DNA of 39,065 bases from Acanthaster planci (taxonomy: Eukaryota > Echinodermata > Asteroidea > Valvatida > Acanthasteridae), in contig NW_019091673.1 in NCBI RefSeq assembly GCF_001949145.1, forward strand, positions 297,325 through 336,389, written 5' to 3'. Of this stretch, positions 19,990 to 32,742 are shown piece after piece. Every line of letters starts with the position of its first letter. The first letter of the stretch is position 1. The translations under genes and the position numbers were made by a program. The notes beneath the pieces were generated by a model. It was given only the letters and a program-made list of their open reading frames with translations, did not search any database and was not told where the DNA came from.

Positions 19990-22320
19990 CCAGGGCCGAA
20001 AAATAAATTGAATTCAACATCGCGTGCTTGTGTTTCGCGTCGGGTGAGGTCAATCGGGGAAAAACACGGGTGAACAATTGCTTCCTTGTCCCCAGAAATC
20101 TGTAGTTTATCATTTCTTCCAGGAATTTCAAGGAAGAATCAGCAGCACTGAATGTTTTTTTTTCTCAACGTAGGCCAGAAGGTTGTCGGCCGGTCGTCTA
20201 TCCCCAGTGGATAAATTTGTTCACGCTGATATTGAATCGGCCAATCAAATTACGTGTCGCATTATGTCTACCAAAAATTCGTTTGTATAACTGTACTTGA
20301 GGATGTTTGCATTTACAGATATGTAGCTGGGGATATGATATTTGTTCTCATACAAGTTTATATTTACAGAAACATTCTGTCAGCTTTCCGTGAAGTGGAT
20401 ACTTCCAACGCAAATAGTTGTCAATTCATTTGCTTTGATCACTGACAGTTTTACAGTCTAGATGTTTGTTCTCAGTCCCACTCAGGACACCAAACACTTC
20501 CTTTTAGGCTGTGTGTTTTCGTGGATTGCACTAATATGGGCTGAAAATAAGTGAACTTAACGCCAGTTTGCCGAACGCCTGGTCGTTTATCGTCCGGTTA
20601 GGTCGGTTGGGTAAGAAACAATTTTGGTGAGAAATTACGTCCTTGTTCACACAATTTTGAAGGTTATCGTATTTTTTTAAAGGAAAATGACGGGGTCGGT
20701 TGCATAAAGAAAATATTTTTCGGCGATCGAAGCCACAGGGTCGATCGGGTGGTTGGTTACCTGTCCAAAAAAAATCGTTTCACGATTTCAGTGACGACAA
20801 CCAACCCCACGAGTTGCATTAAATCCGTCGAGCATGAAATGGTTTCATGTATCGTGTTCGGCGACGCACGCGGAGATTGTGGTTGACTTTAATTGGCTCG
20901 AGTTGGTTGGGGCTTAGAGGTCTATCCGGGCTAACCGCAACTGCGTGTATTGCGTTCTTGCACACATGTTATAAAGAGCGTGTCTTCCACGCACACACGC
21001 AATATCGTGTATCGTGTAAACCTTTACTCTGTAGGTACTTACAATAGATAAAAACACCTTTATTGCATTGTAATTGTAGCGTGACTTAGATTTAAATCAA
21101 ATTTTTCCTCAAACTATGAATTGGAGAAAACAATGAATAGTTATCAGAAACTCACAACTCAATACCATTTCTACATCAACTAAAATGATATGCATTTCCC
21201 AACCAGTTTAGGAAAAAAACACAAATAATCAATGTGACTCGCGTTACCTCAAGATTACCCTAGATTATGTACACATTAGCTTGATGGAGTCCAAAGTGGG
21301 ACATTTTTCTGTCCCAGTTAACTCTGACATGCATGCCATCTGACAAGTTTGGCAAGGGATATATCACTAAAATTGATTCAAATTATTTTAATTTTTTCAT
21401 TGGTTTAGATTTTCATTGGAAATTAAACAGTGAGTTCTAAACATAAAAAAATAAAACGTCTGACTTAACAGGGATGGGGAAAAAAGAAATAGACGGCTGA
21501 TTAAAAAGGTGCTAACTCCACCTACTACACTAATCCATCTACCTGGAAGAAAGTCATAAAACTTGGACAGATGGACACCACCTGCTTTGGTAAACAAAGG
21601 AACCAGCATCTACCCAATAAACTAATGGCTTACTGAAACAAACCAGACAAAAAAGTTACAAAAAAAACTCAAACCTTTTGGGGCCAGCCTGCACTGTGGT
21701 TGTTTATCCATCAGTACCGACAGCAGCTTGACAGTTTCACACTGACCTCGACACAGTGATTAAGTACACCCGAGAAAGGACTCCACTTGGTGAAATCCAG
21801 TCTGCACCATAAACCTCCAGAGAGTCATTCCTGAATATTGCAGAGCGCAAACAGAAGACACAGGCGGTCAGGGAGGCACAATTTATGAAGGTCAATTACT
21901 TCAAACCAACAGCATCTAGTTTATACCTACAGAAAGACACAGTTTTTAGCCGTATTAAAACAACTGCAATGTCAAGCTCAACATAAAAACGAATATTTGG
22001 CGTCTTTTCCCACATACAAATTGAAATAACATGGATATTTCTTTCCTTCGATTTTTAGGGGGAGCCTGCATTTTTTAGAAGCAGGAATGGAAGAATTTGA
22101 CCGAGAAACAAGTGACCACACTGACAACATGCATTAGGGCGCCCTTATTAAATTCTGTGGTTCTCATTTCTTTTACCACTTGAGATATTAAAGTCCGTCG
22201 GTCGAAAAAACAAATAGTAAGTGGAAGAAAGGTTGAATGGGTATTGTGGACCATTGTTTTGCATTTTTGTGCTAGGATGGTGTTTTCATGACTGTGGAAA
22301 ACAGGGCCGGGGAGGGAATT
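19990..22320. other. Stretch without a recognised gene
   Basis: I see no recognisable gene. A CGGTCGxxTATC / GGTCGGTTGGG-rich tract occurs in diverged forms near 20030-20215 and 20575-20760, possibly an old local duplication. The rest is AT-rich with no clear repeats. Confidence 0.35.
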
Positions 22321-22429
22321 AAATAATGTTAGAATTGGGAAAATTAGTCAGTCTAAGCCGAGCTGCCGAGGAGTTCAGATTGGATCGACTGACACAACTT
22401 TGGTACCGGGATTTAGTTAATGTGTAGAC

Positions 22430-22900
22430 GATTGTGACTGAATTGTTAGTTTATCTTGGATTGTACACAAGGATTGGGTACTGACGGGACGTTTGTAACT
22501 AATTCATGTGAGTACATGAACCAGTACTGTACCTTTACTAATTTTATGACAGTGTATCTCGGCAGGGCGAGGGGGTGCACGATGGGTCCTCATGCCCCCT
22601 CCTTGCCGTTTGTAAATGTTCAGCATTACTTCGTTAGGGTACCTCACGCGTTGAGGAAGTGAGTGGAAGTGAATAAACCAGCTAGAAGCAGGCGGTATTA
22701 CACGTACATGTATCTTTGCCGGGCGTGCCATTTCGTTCAGCGTCCCTTGTCCTTACTGCAACTGGCGGTATATTTCCACCCAAACGGATCCAGGACCTGG
22801 CCAAATCACGCGCGAGCGGCGCAGCGACCGGGCTGAGTGGCCGGGCGAGCCAAGGGTTCACTGACTACGGAGGAGAAACCGCCACACAATGCTCACCACT
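22430..22900 (+). repeat. Possible LTR-type remnant
   Basis: This is a locally GC-richer tract with an AATAAA at about 22671. A CTTACTGCA end is followed by ACTGGCGGTATATTTCCACC and a GC-rich leader-like tract. That layout (polyadenylation signal, CA end, primer-site-like start) resembles the 3' edge of an LTR and the start of a retroelement leader. No paired LTR, gag or pol sequence is present in the window. Confidence 0.2.
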
Positions 22901-22960
22901 GTTTACCAAGTTTTTACATGCTTTAATCGTTAGCTTGGTCCTTTGGATTTAACCCCAAAG

Positions 22961-24129
22961 GTATCAAAGACTGAATTTTATCGTACCATTGAAAGATGGA
23001 TGTATTTTTTCTTCTGTAGCATCCCAAAATCATTGATGATCACAGTTAAGTATCATATAAGGAGCAGTTTACTGTAAATGGTTTCTCAAAATAAAATGAG
23101 GGCATGTTTCAAAGATTCCAAATCTGTGAAATATAGATTACTCATATACTCTGCACTCATCGTAAAATTGCGGAAAGCGGCTAATCATAATGATAACTGT
23201 TACCATTCAAAATGTATTTGAGGGAAAGAGGAAAGTTGTAGAAGTCTACGTAGGCTTCAAGATGTGCCTGGTGTTTAAAGTCTTTCTGAAAAGACACAGA
23301 TTTTATTCTTACTGAAAGGTAGAATACCAATGTGGCTGTTTTATCCTACTCGTAATCACCACTTTGCTTAAAAAAGGGTGGGCATTTTGTCATCAAACAA
23401 ACGTGTCAGTAAAACACACAGTAGGTTTACATTTTAATCTTCAATTACATACATCACATTAAAAATGTTGGTTGTTTGCAAGGGACCTTCAACTGACCTT
23501 GTAACACGAATGATATGTGTGACATGCGGGTTGCATAATTTTATTAACATCTTTCACAATAACTTTTTTTTACAGTTCTTCAGGAATTTTTCAAGACTTT
23601 TGTATACTAATCGGTAAGTTGAGGCATATATTTGTTCAAATTTTGTCCATTTTCCATCATAAACAATATCCAGTAAAATGGAGTTTATAATATTCTATAT
23701 ACTAATTACTCGCCGCATTAAGATTGAAGGGAAAATTGCCCAAACCGTTCATTGTTACAGAATCACAAAAATACTTCGAGCATAATTTTCAAGTTTTACA
23801 AAATGTTTCAAAATATTACATTTTTACAAAACTGTTGTAACAATAAAGAGAATTTATTTGACATCTCACTTCCTTTTTGTTTATTGTTCCAGTTATACCA
23901 TTGAATTAGCATTCCTACTTTCCTACTAAATGCACCATCTACCAATCATGTAATTATTGTGATTCATTTAAAAGGCTTTTGAAAATTGAAATCACATGTC
24001 CATTAACTAAATATTTGTTGCGAGAACATAACCAGTTATACATCAAGGTATGTTTAACATACCTTGATAACACTGCATGGTGGTCTACCTCATCCAGAAT
24101 AATTTTTCTTAGGCTTTGGTGCACAAGTT
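22961..24129. other. Stretch without a recognised gene
   Basis: AT-rich sequence with no credible frame. It contains a perfect 27-bp palindrome at 24042-24068 (ATCAAGGTATGTT, T, then its reverse complement). Confidence 0.4.
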
Positions 24130-25383
24130 CATTCCTTCTTCAACAGAAACAGGCACAGACATATATGACGCTCTTCTGTCAGGATTGTACAGAGCTCGAA
24201 CAGGAATGTATCGCAAGGGCATCGAACAACCTCTGTAGACGCCCTCACTGCTGCATATCAGGAGGTTATTTGCTCATGATAGAGTTGTGGTATTGCGGCA
24301 TTAGCATGGACGTCCAAATGGGCCATGGCGATTTCCTGAGGGGGTTATACATGTACGATGGGCATTCCACTCCTTTACAACAGTGTCCAGTTCTCCCTGA
24401 AAGTTTGTGAAATTTAAATTTAAGTTATAATAACATAATATTGATAACCTTCATACACCAGCCTGAATGCTGTGCATAAATCAAACTTTCCAAGACTAGT
24501 TCATGTGGAACTCACCACTGGATCATATGCAGTAAGCAAAGCTCCAGAAGTTATTTGTCTCGAGATCTCCACTGAAATAGCCTTCATCTCTCAGTTGGCA
24601 GAAGAGGTCTCCAAAATTGAATGAAGTGTTAGCTAAGCATGCCCCACCAACACTCAATCCTTTGGTTATTATGACTGGTTCCCTGCATGACTCTTGTCTT
24701 CAGCAAATGAATCATCATGAACCCTTCTAAGAAACTGCTATATCTGTCGGATGTGAGTGTTTTCAGTTTCAAGATCAGCTCTTATGATTCTTGGGCATCC
24801 TATGGTAGAGCGTATCGTGTTTACGTAATATCCCGCAATGACAGCAGGGTCACTGCTCGTTGTGTATGCTTCGAGCCACAAAATACGCCTCGAGGAATTA
24901 TCAATGGGCCTACATGATCCATTAAAGCAGATTCCGTAATAAGGTTTAAGCTTATCGTAAGCGTCAACGTGCCACATATAATCTGGACTACGAACTTGAT
25001 ATAGTCGTCTTTGCAATCTCTTCCTTGCCCTCGTTTCGACTCCATCTGGATCTAAAATTTCAAGCAACCGGCGTGGTTTCTTATCTGTGTTCAAGCCAGT
25101 TGGGATGCGCTTCAGGTGCATCCATCGGTAACCGTGTAAGCTTGCAGGCTTTTGCGACTGTTCTTGTAGAAAACAGGCAACATCTATCACATTGTGATTT
25201 TTTTCTACAAAAGAGACCAAGATTTTGCAAGTTTCGACAGAGCGTTCGCTTACCTATTAATACGTTGTGATTAATCAGGGAGATATTAATAATTTCCTCG
25301 TAAGCTAGACTCAGAACTGAGGAAGTAGCGTCGAATAAACAGCTCACACTGTCGTCGTGCCACTTGCAGGAACGCCTGACCAA
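24130..25383 (-). pseudogene. Integrase-like (rve superfamily) transposase, decayed
   Basis: Reading down the - strand: an N-terminal helix-turn-helix region (LAYEEIINISL, KRTLCRNLQNLGLF), then LHGYRWMHLKRI and LEILDPDGVETRARKRLQRR. The catalytic core follows, with WHVDAYDKLKP (Asp at 24965-24963), SSRRILWLEAYTTSSDP, CPRIIRADLETEN (Asp at 24776-24774) and RIECWWGML (Glu at 24655-24653). Then come EGYFSGDL, an intron with donor CAGTG|GTGAGT (24515) and acceptor AACTTTCAG (24397), LDTVVKEWNAHR, GPFGRP and CPCDTFLFELCTILTEE. The order matches an integrase-core protein family common in fish and invertebrates. Breaks are a frame change at the T7 run 25198-25204, a TAG after RQI near 24738, and several more stops and shifts below 24720. 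The three acidic residues survive but never in one frame. Confidence 0.8.
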
Positions 25384-25466
25384 TCCATAATGATGAAATA
25401 AATAATCCGTGATAACGAATTAATATTCCGTAATGACGAATTAATAATCCGTAATAATGAATTATG
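25384..25466. repeat. Short tandem repeat, 21-23 bp unit, about 3.5 copies
   Basis: Diverged copies of an AATAATCCGTAATGACGAATT-like unit follow one another from about 25386 to 25464. The array abuts the 5' side of the integrase-like pseudogene. Confidence 0.65.
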
Positions 25467-25767
25467 AACACATACATGTATATTGCAATGGCATCAATGG
25501 GCTTTCGTAGGTTTTCACCACTATAAGATCAAAATGCTAAAGAAAATCATACATTCTGCCTTAACAACAGGAATATTTGCTCAGCATGTAACACTCCTGT
25601 TCATATGTACGTTAACAACAAAAGGCTATTACGGTACGCATGCGCACTTGCACCGCGCTGCCTCCATGAGGTGCATGATGTGGCGTGGGCACTCATCCGT
25701 CCAGACGACACCATAACCAGCATTGCTGGGAACAATGTTGAATTCGAACTGCGCGACAAAAATCGAT

Positions 25768-25874
25768 GAAAAAGTTTTAAAAAGGTAAAAGACTGTGTAC
25801 GTTGTTAAATGAAGTCAGATCAAGCTTTAAAAAGCGAAAAGAATTCGTACGTTGTCAAATGAAGCCAGAGCAAA
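25768..25874. repeat. Tandem duplication, unit about 53 bp, two copies
   Basis: TTTTAAAAAGGTAAAAGACT, then GTACGTTGTTAAATGAAGTC, then AGATCAA is followed directly by CTTTAAAAAGCGAAAAGAAT, GTACGTTGTCAAATGAAGCC and AGAGCAA. Confidence 0.65.
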
Positions 25875-26210
25875 GTACCACGCGTGCATGGAGTGAAACA
25901 TTATTGCACAGGGGTTAAGTATAGTTGCATGCTATTCGTCACCGTTTTCACAAGGAGCCACTCATGTCAAAAGTAGCATTTTCTCGATCTCAATCACGTT
26001 CATGTTACAGGCCAAAATCTCGTTAGGTGCATTTTGTGTTCACGAAAAAAACAAATCTTACTGTCCCTCGTACGCGAACAAAACGTATCGACTGGAAGGG
26101 CAGAAAAGTAGGTCAATGGTCAAATAAGATTTTCGTTTTTACGAATAGCCACACATCTCGTCACATACAGTGGCGCGAGTGTGAATACGTGGGCCCCTTC
26201 TGTACAATTG

Positions 26211-26290
26211 GGGGTGCACATACTGAACTTACCCAAATGTAAATGTGTCCACATAATTAAGTGGGGGGGTGCGCATACTGGACTTAACCT
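26211..26290. repeat. Direct repeat of a 25-bp motif
   Basis: GGGGGTGCACATACTGAACT and GGGGGTGCGCATACTGGACT, each followed by TAxCC and an ATGTA, lie about 55 bases apart. The rest of 25480-26320 shows no recognised gene. Confidence 0.5.
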
Positions 26291-26325
26291 TATGTAATAG
26301 ATGGTCTGAACACTGAGCGCCCAGG

Positions 26326-26563
26326 GCCGTTTTCCAATACTCAATTCGGCTCCGTTTGAGGCTTCAACTGTTTTTTAACTAGCTGACGTTGAAGCTGTGA
26401 GTGCAGTAATTAGTTTAATAGTGCCACAAAACATCAAATAAGATGCAAGAGAGCCAGAAATTACAGTAGTCTAATTTAATTTAAACGCTTCAGGCCCACA
26501 ATCGGGGATTGGTTTTGGGAATGAAGCCTGAGACGAAGCCCAAGTCGAATATTGGAAAAGGGC
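26326..26563. mobile_element. Non-autonomous TIR element A, copy 2 (238 bp)
   Basis: This is the reverse complement of the 5789-6037 element over its whole length. It begins GCCGTTTTCCAATACTCAAT, has GTGCCACAAAACATCAAATA inside, and ends with the inverse of GCCCTTTTCCAATATTCGAC. CAGG occurs on both sides. The two copies about 20 kb apart show this is a dispersed family. Confidence 0.75.
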
Positions 26564-26569
26564 ACAGGT

Positions 26570-28410
26570 CCGGGTCGATCTAGCGCGCTAGCTGCTGCGC
26601 GCGCACCGTACTTGGGCACAGGCGCACGTGGCTAGCAAGCTTGACGCACATATCTAGCTATAGCTAGCTGTACATGTACAGTACATGACATGTCATACGA
26701 ACAAGTCTCGCAGCGCCTACACTGTGTATGTGTGTTGGGCCTGTTTTGGCTTAGTTGAAGTGGAAGCTGGCTGGTTGCAGAGCTGGCGACGTGTTTTGGA
26801 AACCCAACTTAGGATGCATTTGGATTCATTTGAAGTCAAAAACTCTGCCCTCGAGCGCGAGCTGGAGTAGAAACAGGTCGAGGCAGTCAAACCACCGTTC
26901 ACTCAGCAGCCGAGTGTGCACAGGTACAGTGGTAGGCTATGTGAGCATGGTGAGTTGAGTTCTTTGAGCCAGGCTTACATCACGTGCTTCGTACATGTAT
27001 GTACATGTACAGTGTACGTGTTCTGGCATTCACAAGGCCGTTTCAGATTTGCCGTTTACAGCCACGCACCTTGTTTAAAGCGCGATTTTCAAACAAGCAT
27101 GGTGATCGTAATACTCGGTATGGAAAGAGCTGCATACATGTACATGGACAACACTAATTTATAACAGCCGTTAGAAAGTGATGACGTCATAAAAAGTGAA
27201 ATTTAGCCATGAAAGTTCTGAAACATTTACATAGAAAACATTAGGCCCTAGCTATCGTAGGTTTTTTCCAATTCCACTTCAGGCAGGTAAAGTAGTAGGC
27301 CTACATACTACTTTACTAGCCTCAGGTTTGTGTACAGGGCCTCGAGCATGTGAAGTGTTGTTGGTACATGTACAGGTGTATGTACATTACACTGTAGCTT
27401 GGTGGTCATGATTTAGGAACACGAGCTTTCTTGGGTACCTATACCTGCATATTAGGCCTAATGTACATGGGCATGCAAACTCATGTACATGTACACATCA
27501 ACTTTGTCAATTCGAGGTGTGTGCAGACTTTGGATTCCATTTTTCAGATGCCAGTGATCATGACAGATGTTTGTATGCTCCTGATAACACATACTTACAT
27601 GTGCACTGGGGAGGCACATGTACATGTACTAATGCTTATTTCAAGCAGAGGGGTATCAGAATATTTTTGGATCATCCGTAATTTGGCACCCTGTCTGAAC
27701 TTATCCTTGGTTGTTGGATTCTGTTGGGTTAATGGAAGTGACCTGGAACTGTGGCACAGGCTGCATTGAATAATGTTGGTTACTTCCCATTTAGCATTTG
27801 GTCTCAACCAATTGACCCATACGCAAGCCCTAATTATTTGTTCCGTTTAATAGTGCATTATCCAAAAAATCACAGGATGGCAATAGACAAGATACAAGTA
27901 CATGTGTAAGAGCTAATCATTGTACAATTTCAGGTATGGGAAAGGGCTCATTTCTTATCAAATTTTAAAACTGAATTGATTTAAAGTCATAGAATACTTA
28001 TTTGCCGGTTTATTGTTTATTTTTTGTACATTTCCAGGCGACCAAGTCTGAACAACTTCAGGATGTAAAATTACTGGTACACCAGCAAAAACTGAAGACA
28101 CCCCAATTATGCCCCAAGATTCACTGACATTGCCAACATCCTCAGTCGAGTTGCATTTCACCAGTTCAAGCCATCAAGGAGGTTTGCCAGACATCGAATG
28201 GCATCTGCTGGTAGTGAATAGGTACAGTTGTTTTGTACGTAAACATCTACCACATTCTGTACTTGAAATGAAAATACCCAGGTACCCGCAACCCAACAGC
28301 TGATTACAGGTACCCAGTTCCATTTAGTAGATTTTTTTGTACCCAAATCTGCCACTGTAAACATAAACACAATATTTCCGAAAGGCAAGCAACCTTTTCC
28401 TTTGCTTCCT
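26570..28410. other. Stretch rich in TACATGTA palindromes, no recognised gene
   Basis: TGTACATGTACA or close variants recur near 26672, 26997, 27137, 27366, 27487 and 27617. At 26577-26665 there are many short palindromes (GCGCGCTAGC, TAGCTATAGCTA). Open frames such as 26685-26870 are not recognised. A splice-like TTTCCAG at 28031-28037 precedes a segment reading FTDIANILSRVAFHQF and RRFARHRMASAG (to 28210), but no single frame spans it. Confidence 0.4.
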
Positions 28411-28416
28411 TACTTA

Positions 28417-29797
28417 CCGTAATTTTCGGATTATAAGCCATCTGATGTACATGTACAGTGTATAAGCCACAGCATGCAAAAATTGGCAAATTAAGATTTA
28501 AAGTCGGCGTATACATGTACATGTAAGTTGCACCACCAGCGTATAAGCTGCACCACTGCGCTGACGATCCAACCACAAAGGTCATCGTGCTGCATTCTGA
28601 AGCGCCAATACAGCATGTACAGTACGTCAGTGATTCCACTACATGTGCAATACTAATAAAAGTAAGCAAAATGCAAATGAGTGTCACCATAAAAAGTGAG
28701 TTTAAGTCTTCAAATTTAATACTTTTTGCAGGTTGCATGGTGGTCCTGCACTAGCCATGCACCAGCTCTTGCCTTTTTTCCAGCAGCCAGCAAAAGTTAA
28801 CATCGTCGGGGACGTACAATCAAATCTTGGTAACTTGAAGTTGGGTAAATCGAAAGATTGTTATATCTTGTAGGGCGACCATGTCTTGCCAAAAGAATAG
28901 GCTTTTGTATAAAAAATACCTCTGTGAATGTCCACGACACTGCATCTGGTTATCTTGAGGTTTTGTGATGCTGATCAAAAATACACCTCCAGATCGCCTC
29001 AAAAATGAAAAATCCACCACAAGACCTAATTGGTTGGAGTCATTACTGTAATCACTTGTGCTCATGCATGCTGCATGTGGCATGGCAAACACACTCAGCA
29101 CCTACCACCGTGATAGCACAGATCCTGTTTTCAGGCTGGCCTGACTGCTACCGCAGACCCGTTCATGGACAGTCCAGTCACTGACTGACTCTTTCCGATA
29201 ACCACGTGACCACAGAAAGTGTTGTCGTCAGAAACCCAAGCGAAAAACCCCAAAATTCTGTGGCATGTCACACTGAACACAACCGGCACAAAGACAAAAC
29301 CTGTCACACAGAGGTACACCTTTGAAGCGGTTGATTTTTATTTAGTGGTAGAAAAATCTTCAGGTTACATTCATAAGAAAGTCCTAGTAAAATGCTTATT
29401 CATTTGCAAAAAATACATGATGAGAATTAATAAAAAGTTGGAAAATAGTCACTCAGAAATGTTGCCACAGCAGAGCAAGTAAAGTTTAAGATTACGTACT
29501 CATTTTATGAATGTTTTCCGTGACTCCAGGACTCAGGGAATTCTGTTAATAATTCGAAATCTGGACAACTCAAATTTTTATTTATTCTCGGAAGTTCAAA
29601 TTTTCAGATGTAAATAGCTACCAACAAAAAGATGACTGCACTATGGGCACATGTTGCATGTGGTCTGGCCGCGGCTTTTGTGACTGATTTTATCCTTCAG
29701 AGTTTGCCATATAAGTCGCCTGGCGTATAAGCTGCAGAGACATTTTTCAGCATGAGAATCAATGTCGAAGTGGTGGCTTATGTTCCGAAAATTATGC
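28417..29797. mobile_element. DNA transposon remnant with TATAAGCC-type ends (1381 bp)
   Basis: The left end after a TA is CCGTAATTTTCGGATTATAA, continuing GCC. The right end read inward after a TA is GCATAATTTTCGGAACATAA, continuing GCC. About 20 of 26 bases match. TA on both sides fits a Tc1/mariner/pogo-type target duplication. Subterminal GTATAAGCC/GCGTATAAGCTGCA copies occur at 28460, 28540 and 29725. Open frames inside (for example 29219-29482) are not recognised, so it is probably non-autonomous or decayed. Confidence 0.55.
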
Positions 29798-29799
29798 TA

Positions 29800-32742
29800 T
29801 TTGCCAATAAATTCTCGGGAAAAAATCTGAGTGAATTATGTTTTGAGTATGGATGAATGCAGGACAACAGGAAGGGGTAGAAAACTAGTGCCTCGATAAA
29901 AGGGCAGGAGGTAAAGGGGGCTGTGTAAAAACACATGGTTAATTCAGGAACAAAGAGAGGTGAGGTAGGAAAAGATAACAGAATAATAACATGAGAACGT
30001 AGTGGACCCCAATTTGGGGGGGATTGTCTGCAGACAAAAGTAAGGGAGAGAAAAGAGTGTTAAGTACATGTGGTACTTGCCTCTTAGATGTTCAGGCCAT
30101 GGGGTTGTATTGTCCGGGGTTGTTCGATCCAAGGCTTCTATGTATATGTACATGCTGAACACTGCACACCCAGTTATTTTGCCTTTTAAGAAAGACTCTG
30201 CTAGGATCGAAACATCAGTCCCTCCTACCGGTACTTATTTGATATGTTTTTTAGATCACTGGGTAGCAAGCAGTTTGCAGTCAGTTTTTATATCCTAAAA
30301 TTTAATCAGATAGTTTAGTCAAAACTAGATTACAAAAAAATTGGATTCAGGTCCCAGCCGTACATATGTAGGTTTGCAGTACTGTATTTATATTCTGATA
30401 ACCCCATCATCTCCCATACATATGAGCTTATTCCATTTTGGGTTAATTTAAAATTTTTGAAACTCTTTAATTTCCATATTTTACATATATTTGGGGCCCC
30501 TAAACATGCTAAAAATATAATAAAAATAGTTCTGCTTGTCCAGGAAATGGCATCCACAAACTGTTCAAAGATCAAGATTTTTTTTTGAGGGGGAATAGCA
30601 TATAGCCAGTAGCAAATGGCACCTGTATGAGTCTCCACTCTTGAGTCATACCCATTAATTTATTCACACATACAGATTTGAGCTTGTCTGTAGAGTTCGA
30701 GAGTGTAAGTGGGGCTTGGTAGCAAATGGCAGGTTCCTCAAAATATGGACCATTAGACAATGTTCAACTTTGGGGTTCATTTTCCCTGAAGTGAACAGCA
30801 ATGAATTAATTCCCAATGTCTGTAATGAGGGAAGTCATGGCTGATATTTGGAACAATGATGACTTAGTCTATCTTTCAACTTATTTGTAGTTAATTAATC
30901 AAAGTCTCGAACGTCAGCATTTTTGATGGACGTGAACAACCTGTTGAAATCCTAGCCATTAAATTTTACCTAGGACTGATAATCCCCATGGTTATTTTAC
31001 AGAGATTTATATGTGGTGAAAGGTAATAATGTTTACACATATTAAAACCATAATCACAAAATTAAAAGATAATACGTTTTGCTGCATCTTGGCCTGTTTG
31101 ACCTTTGACATCAACCCAGATAGTGCACCATCTTTTTCATTGGATGTTCATGAGCCCCTCCATGGAATGGCGACACTCTGGGTTTTTTCTCTTCAGGCCA
31201 AGGTTTCTTGAAAGAAAATCGGTCATACTGAATGATGTTCCACAAGAAAGACATCCAAGACAAAAAATACCGGCATGATTCATGATGAAAATCTAATGCG
31301 CAAAGTTAATAATTTTAATGTAATTTTCAGCAGGGATATCTCCAAAATAAACAGCTAAGTGAACATTATGCATTGAACTTTCAAGCACTACATGTGACAG
31401 TGTTTTCGGCATTCTTGAACGTCATGCATTCTTTGTCAAAATTCTTGAATGTCATCAAAATTCTGTCAAATATGACGTTCGCAATGAGCATATTGTACTC
31501 ATTATACATTATTGATGCAGCCAAACTTAAACATAATTTTCGGTGGTTGAAAGGTATAAGACCTGGCATATATGCGGGTATAGTGAGAGTGATTATAAAC
31601 GGCAAGAGAATGAAGAGAGCCAAACATCTCACCTTTTTGTGCTCAATTCAATTTTGTGCTCTTTTTTCATGGCTTATATTTTTTTAACCATATTACGCCA
31701 GGGGCATTTATGTATGTTGATGATGCTGGGATCATTAATTTTCATATTTTGTCTGTTTTCAAAATTCTTTAAAAATTCATATTTTCATTTACTGGACATT
31801 TAACACCCACACGAAGGACTGTCTGGTTTTTACTCTAATCTGACAGACAACATCTATTGATCCTGGAGTATTTCAGCCAGGCCTGCTGCCTTGTAAACAG
31901 AGCCCAGATTGTGCAGTGTTACGTAAATTTTTTTTGTTCACGAAACTGGCACAGTGCGCCGCTGGCCTCTTTTCAATAGGGGCCAGGTTAGCATGCAGTT
32001 TTACTGTGTGGCTCATCGCTGCTAGTGGTTTTGTCCCTGGTGGTAATCCGCTCATTGTGAATGCCCCAGACTGTGGTATACTGTTTCAAAAAAATGTTGG
32101 ATTTTCTCCACTATTGAGAGTGAAAAAATGTTGGTAATCCCCAGCAGCCTGGTCTTTTGTTATGAGTACGGTCTTTTGATTCTGATTTTGGAGACCCTGG
32201 CTACGCATATAAATATGTTCCGAAAACTGGGCTCCAGGGGGCAAGTGGTTAAAATTATTTCTGAGGTGCTTTAAAATACATTTGTACATCAGTTGGAAAA
32301 TATACTGAATTTTCCGTGTTGAGAGAAGTTTTGAAATCAAGTCCTCTGGTGCAAACACTTTGACGTACATGTAAAACTTAAAATGAATGCAACGGCAACT
32401 GGTAGTTGACCAAATGTCCATCAGATGTACACATTATGCCTTTTTATCCCCAAATAATCATTTTTATAAATCTTAAGGTGCTAATTTGTATTTTACATGA
32501 TCAAAGTCCCTCTTTTAGAAGTTTTCATAAATGACATCTCGAGTTCCATTTTTGTCCATTTTATGAAGAACATGCCAAATACTGGTTGCATTCTGTGACA
32601 CTGTCTTTTAGTTTCAGAAAAGTGACAGTGCCAAAAAGAAATGACACATACATGTACGAGTATCTTTAACAAGTGACCACCAAGGGTTGGCATTTTAAAG
32701 GCCAACTCTAAAAGTGATCACTGTGATGGTATCTTGTCATTT
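29800..32742. other. Stretch without a recognised gene
   Basis: I found no conserved-looking frame. Several 60-110-codon frames (for example 31373-31687 +) consist of low-information, AT-driven sequence. No paired terminal repeats or tandem arrays were seen. Confidence 0.4.

Noticed and set aside
25384-25466. CRISPR-like short repeat array
   Set aside because: The units are contiguous, diverged and without spacers, in a eukaryotic sequence; a simple tandem repeat explains them.
31373-31687. 104-codon hydrophobic frame
   Set aside because: AT-driven composition, no splice or start context, and overlapping open frames on both strands; no coding support.
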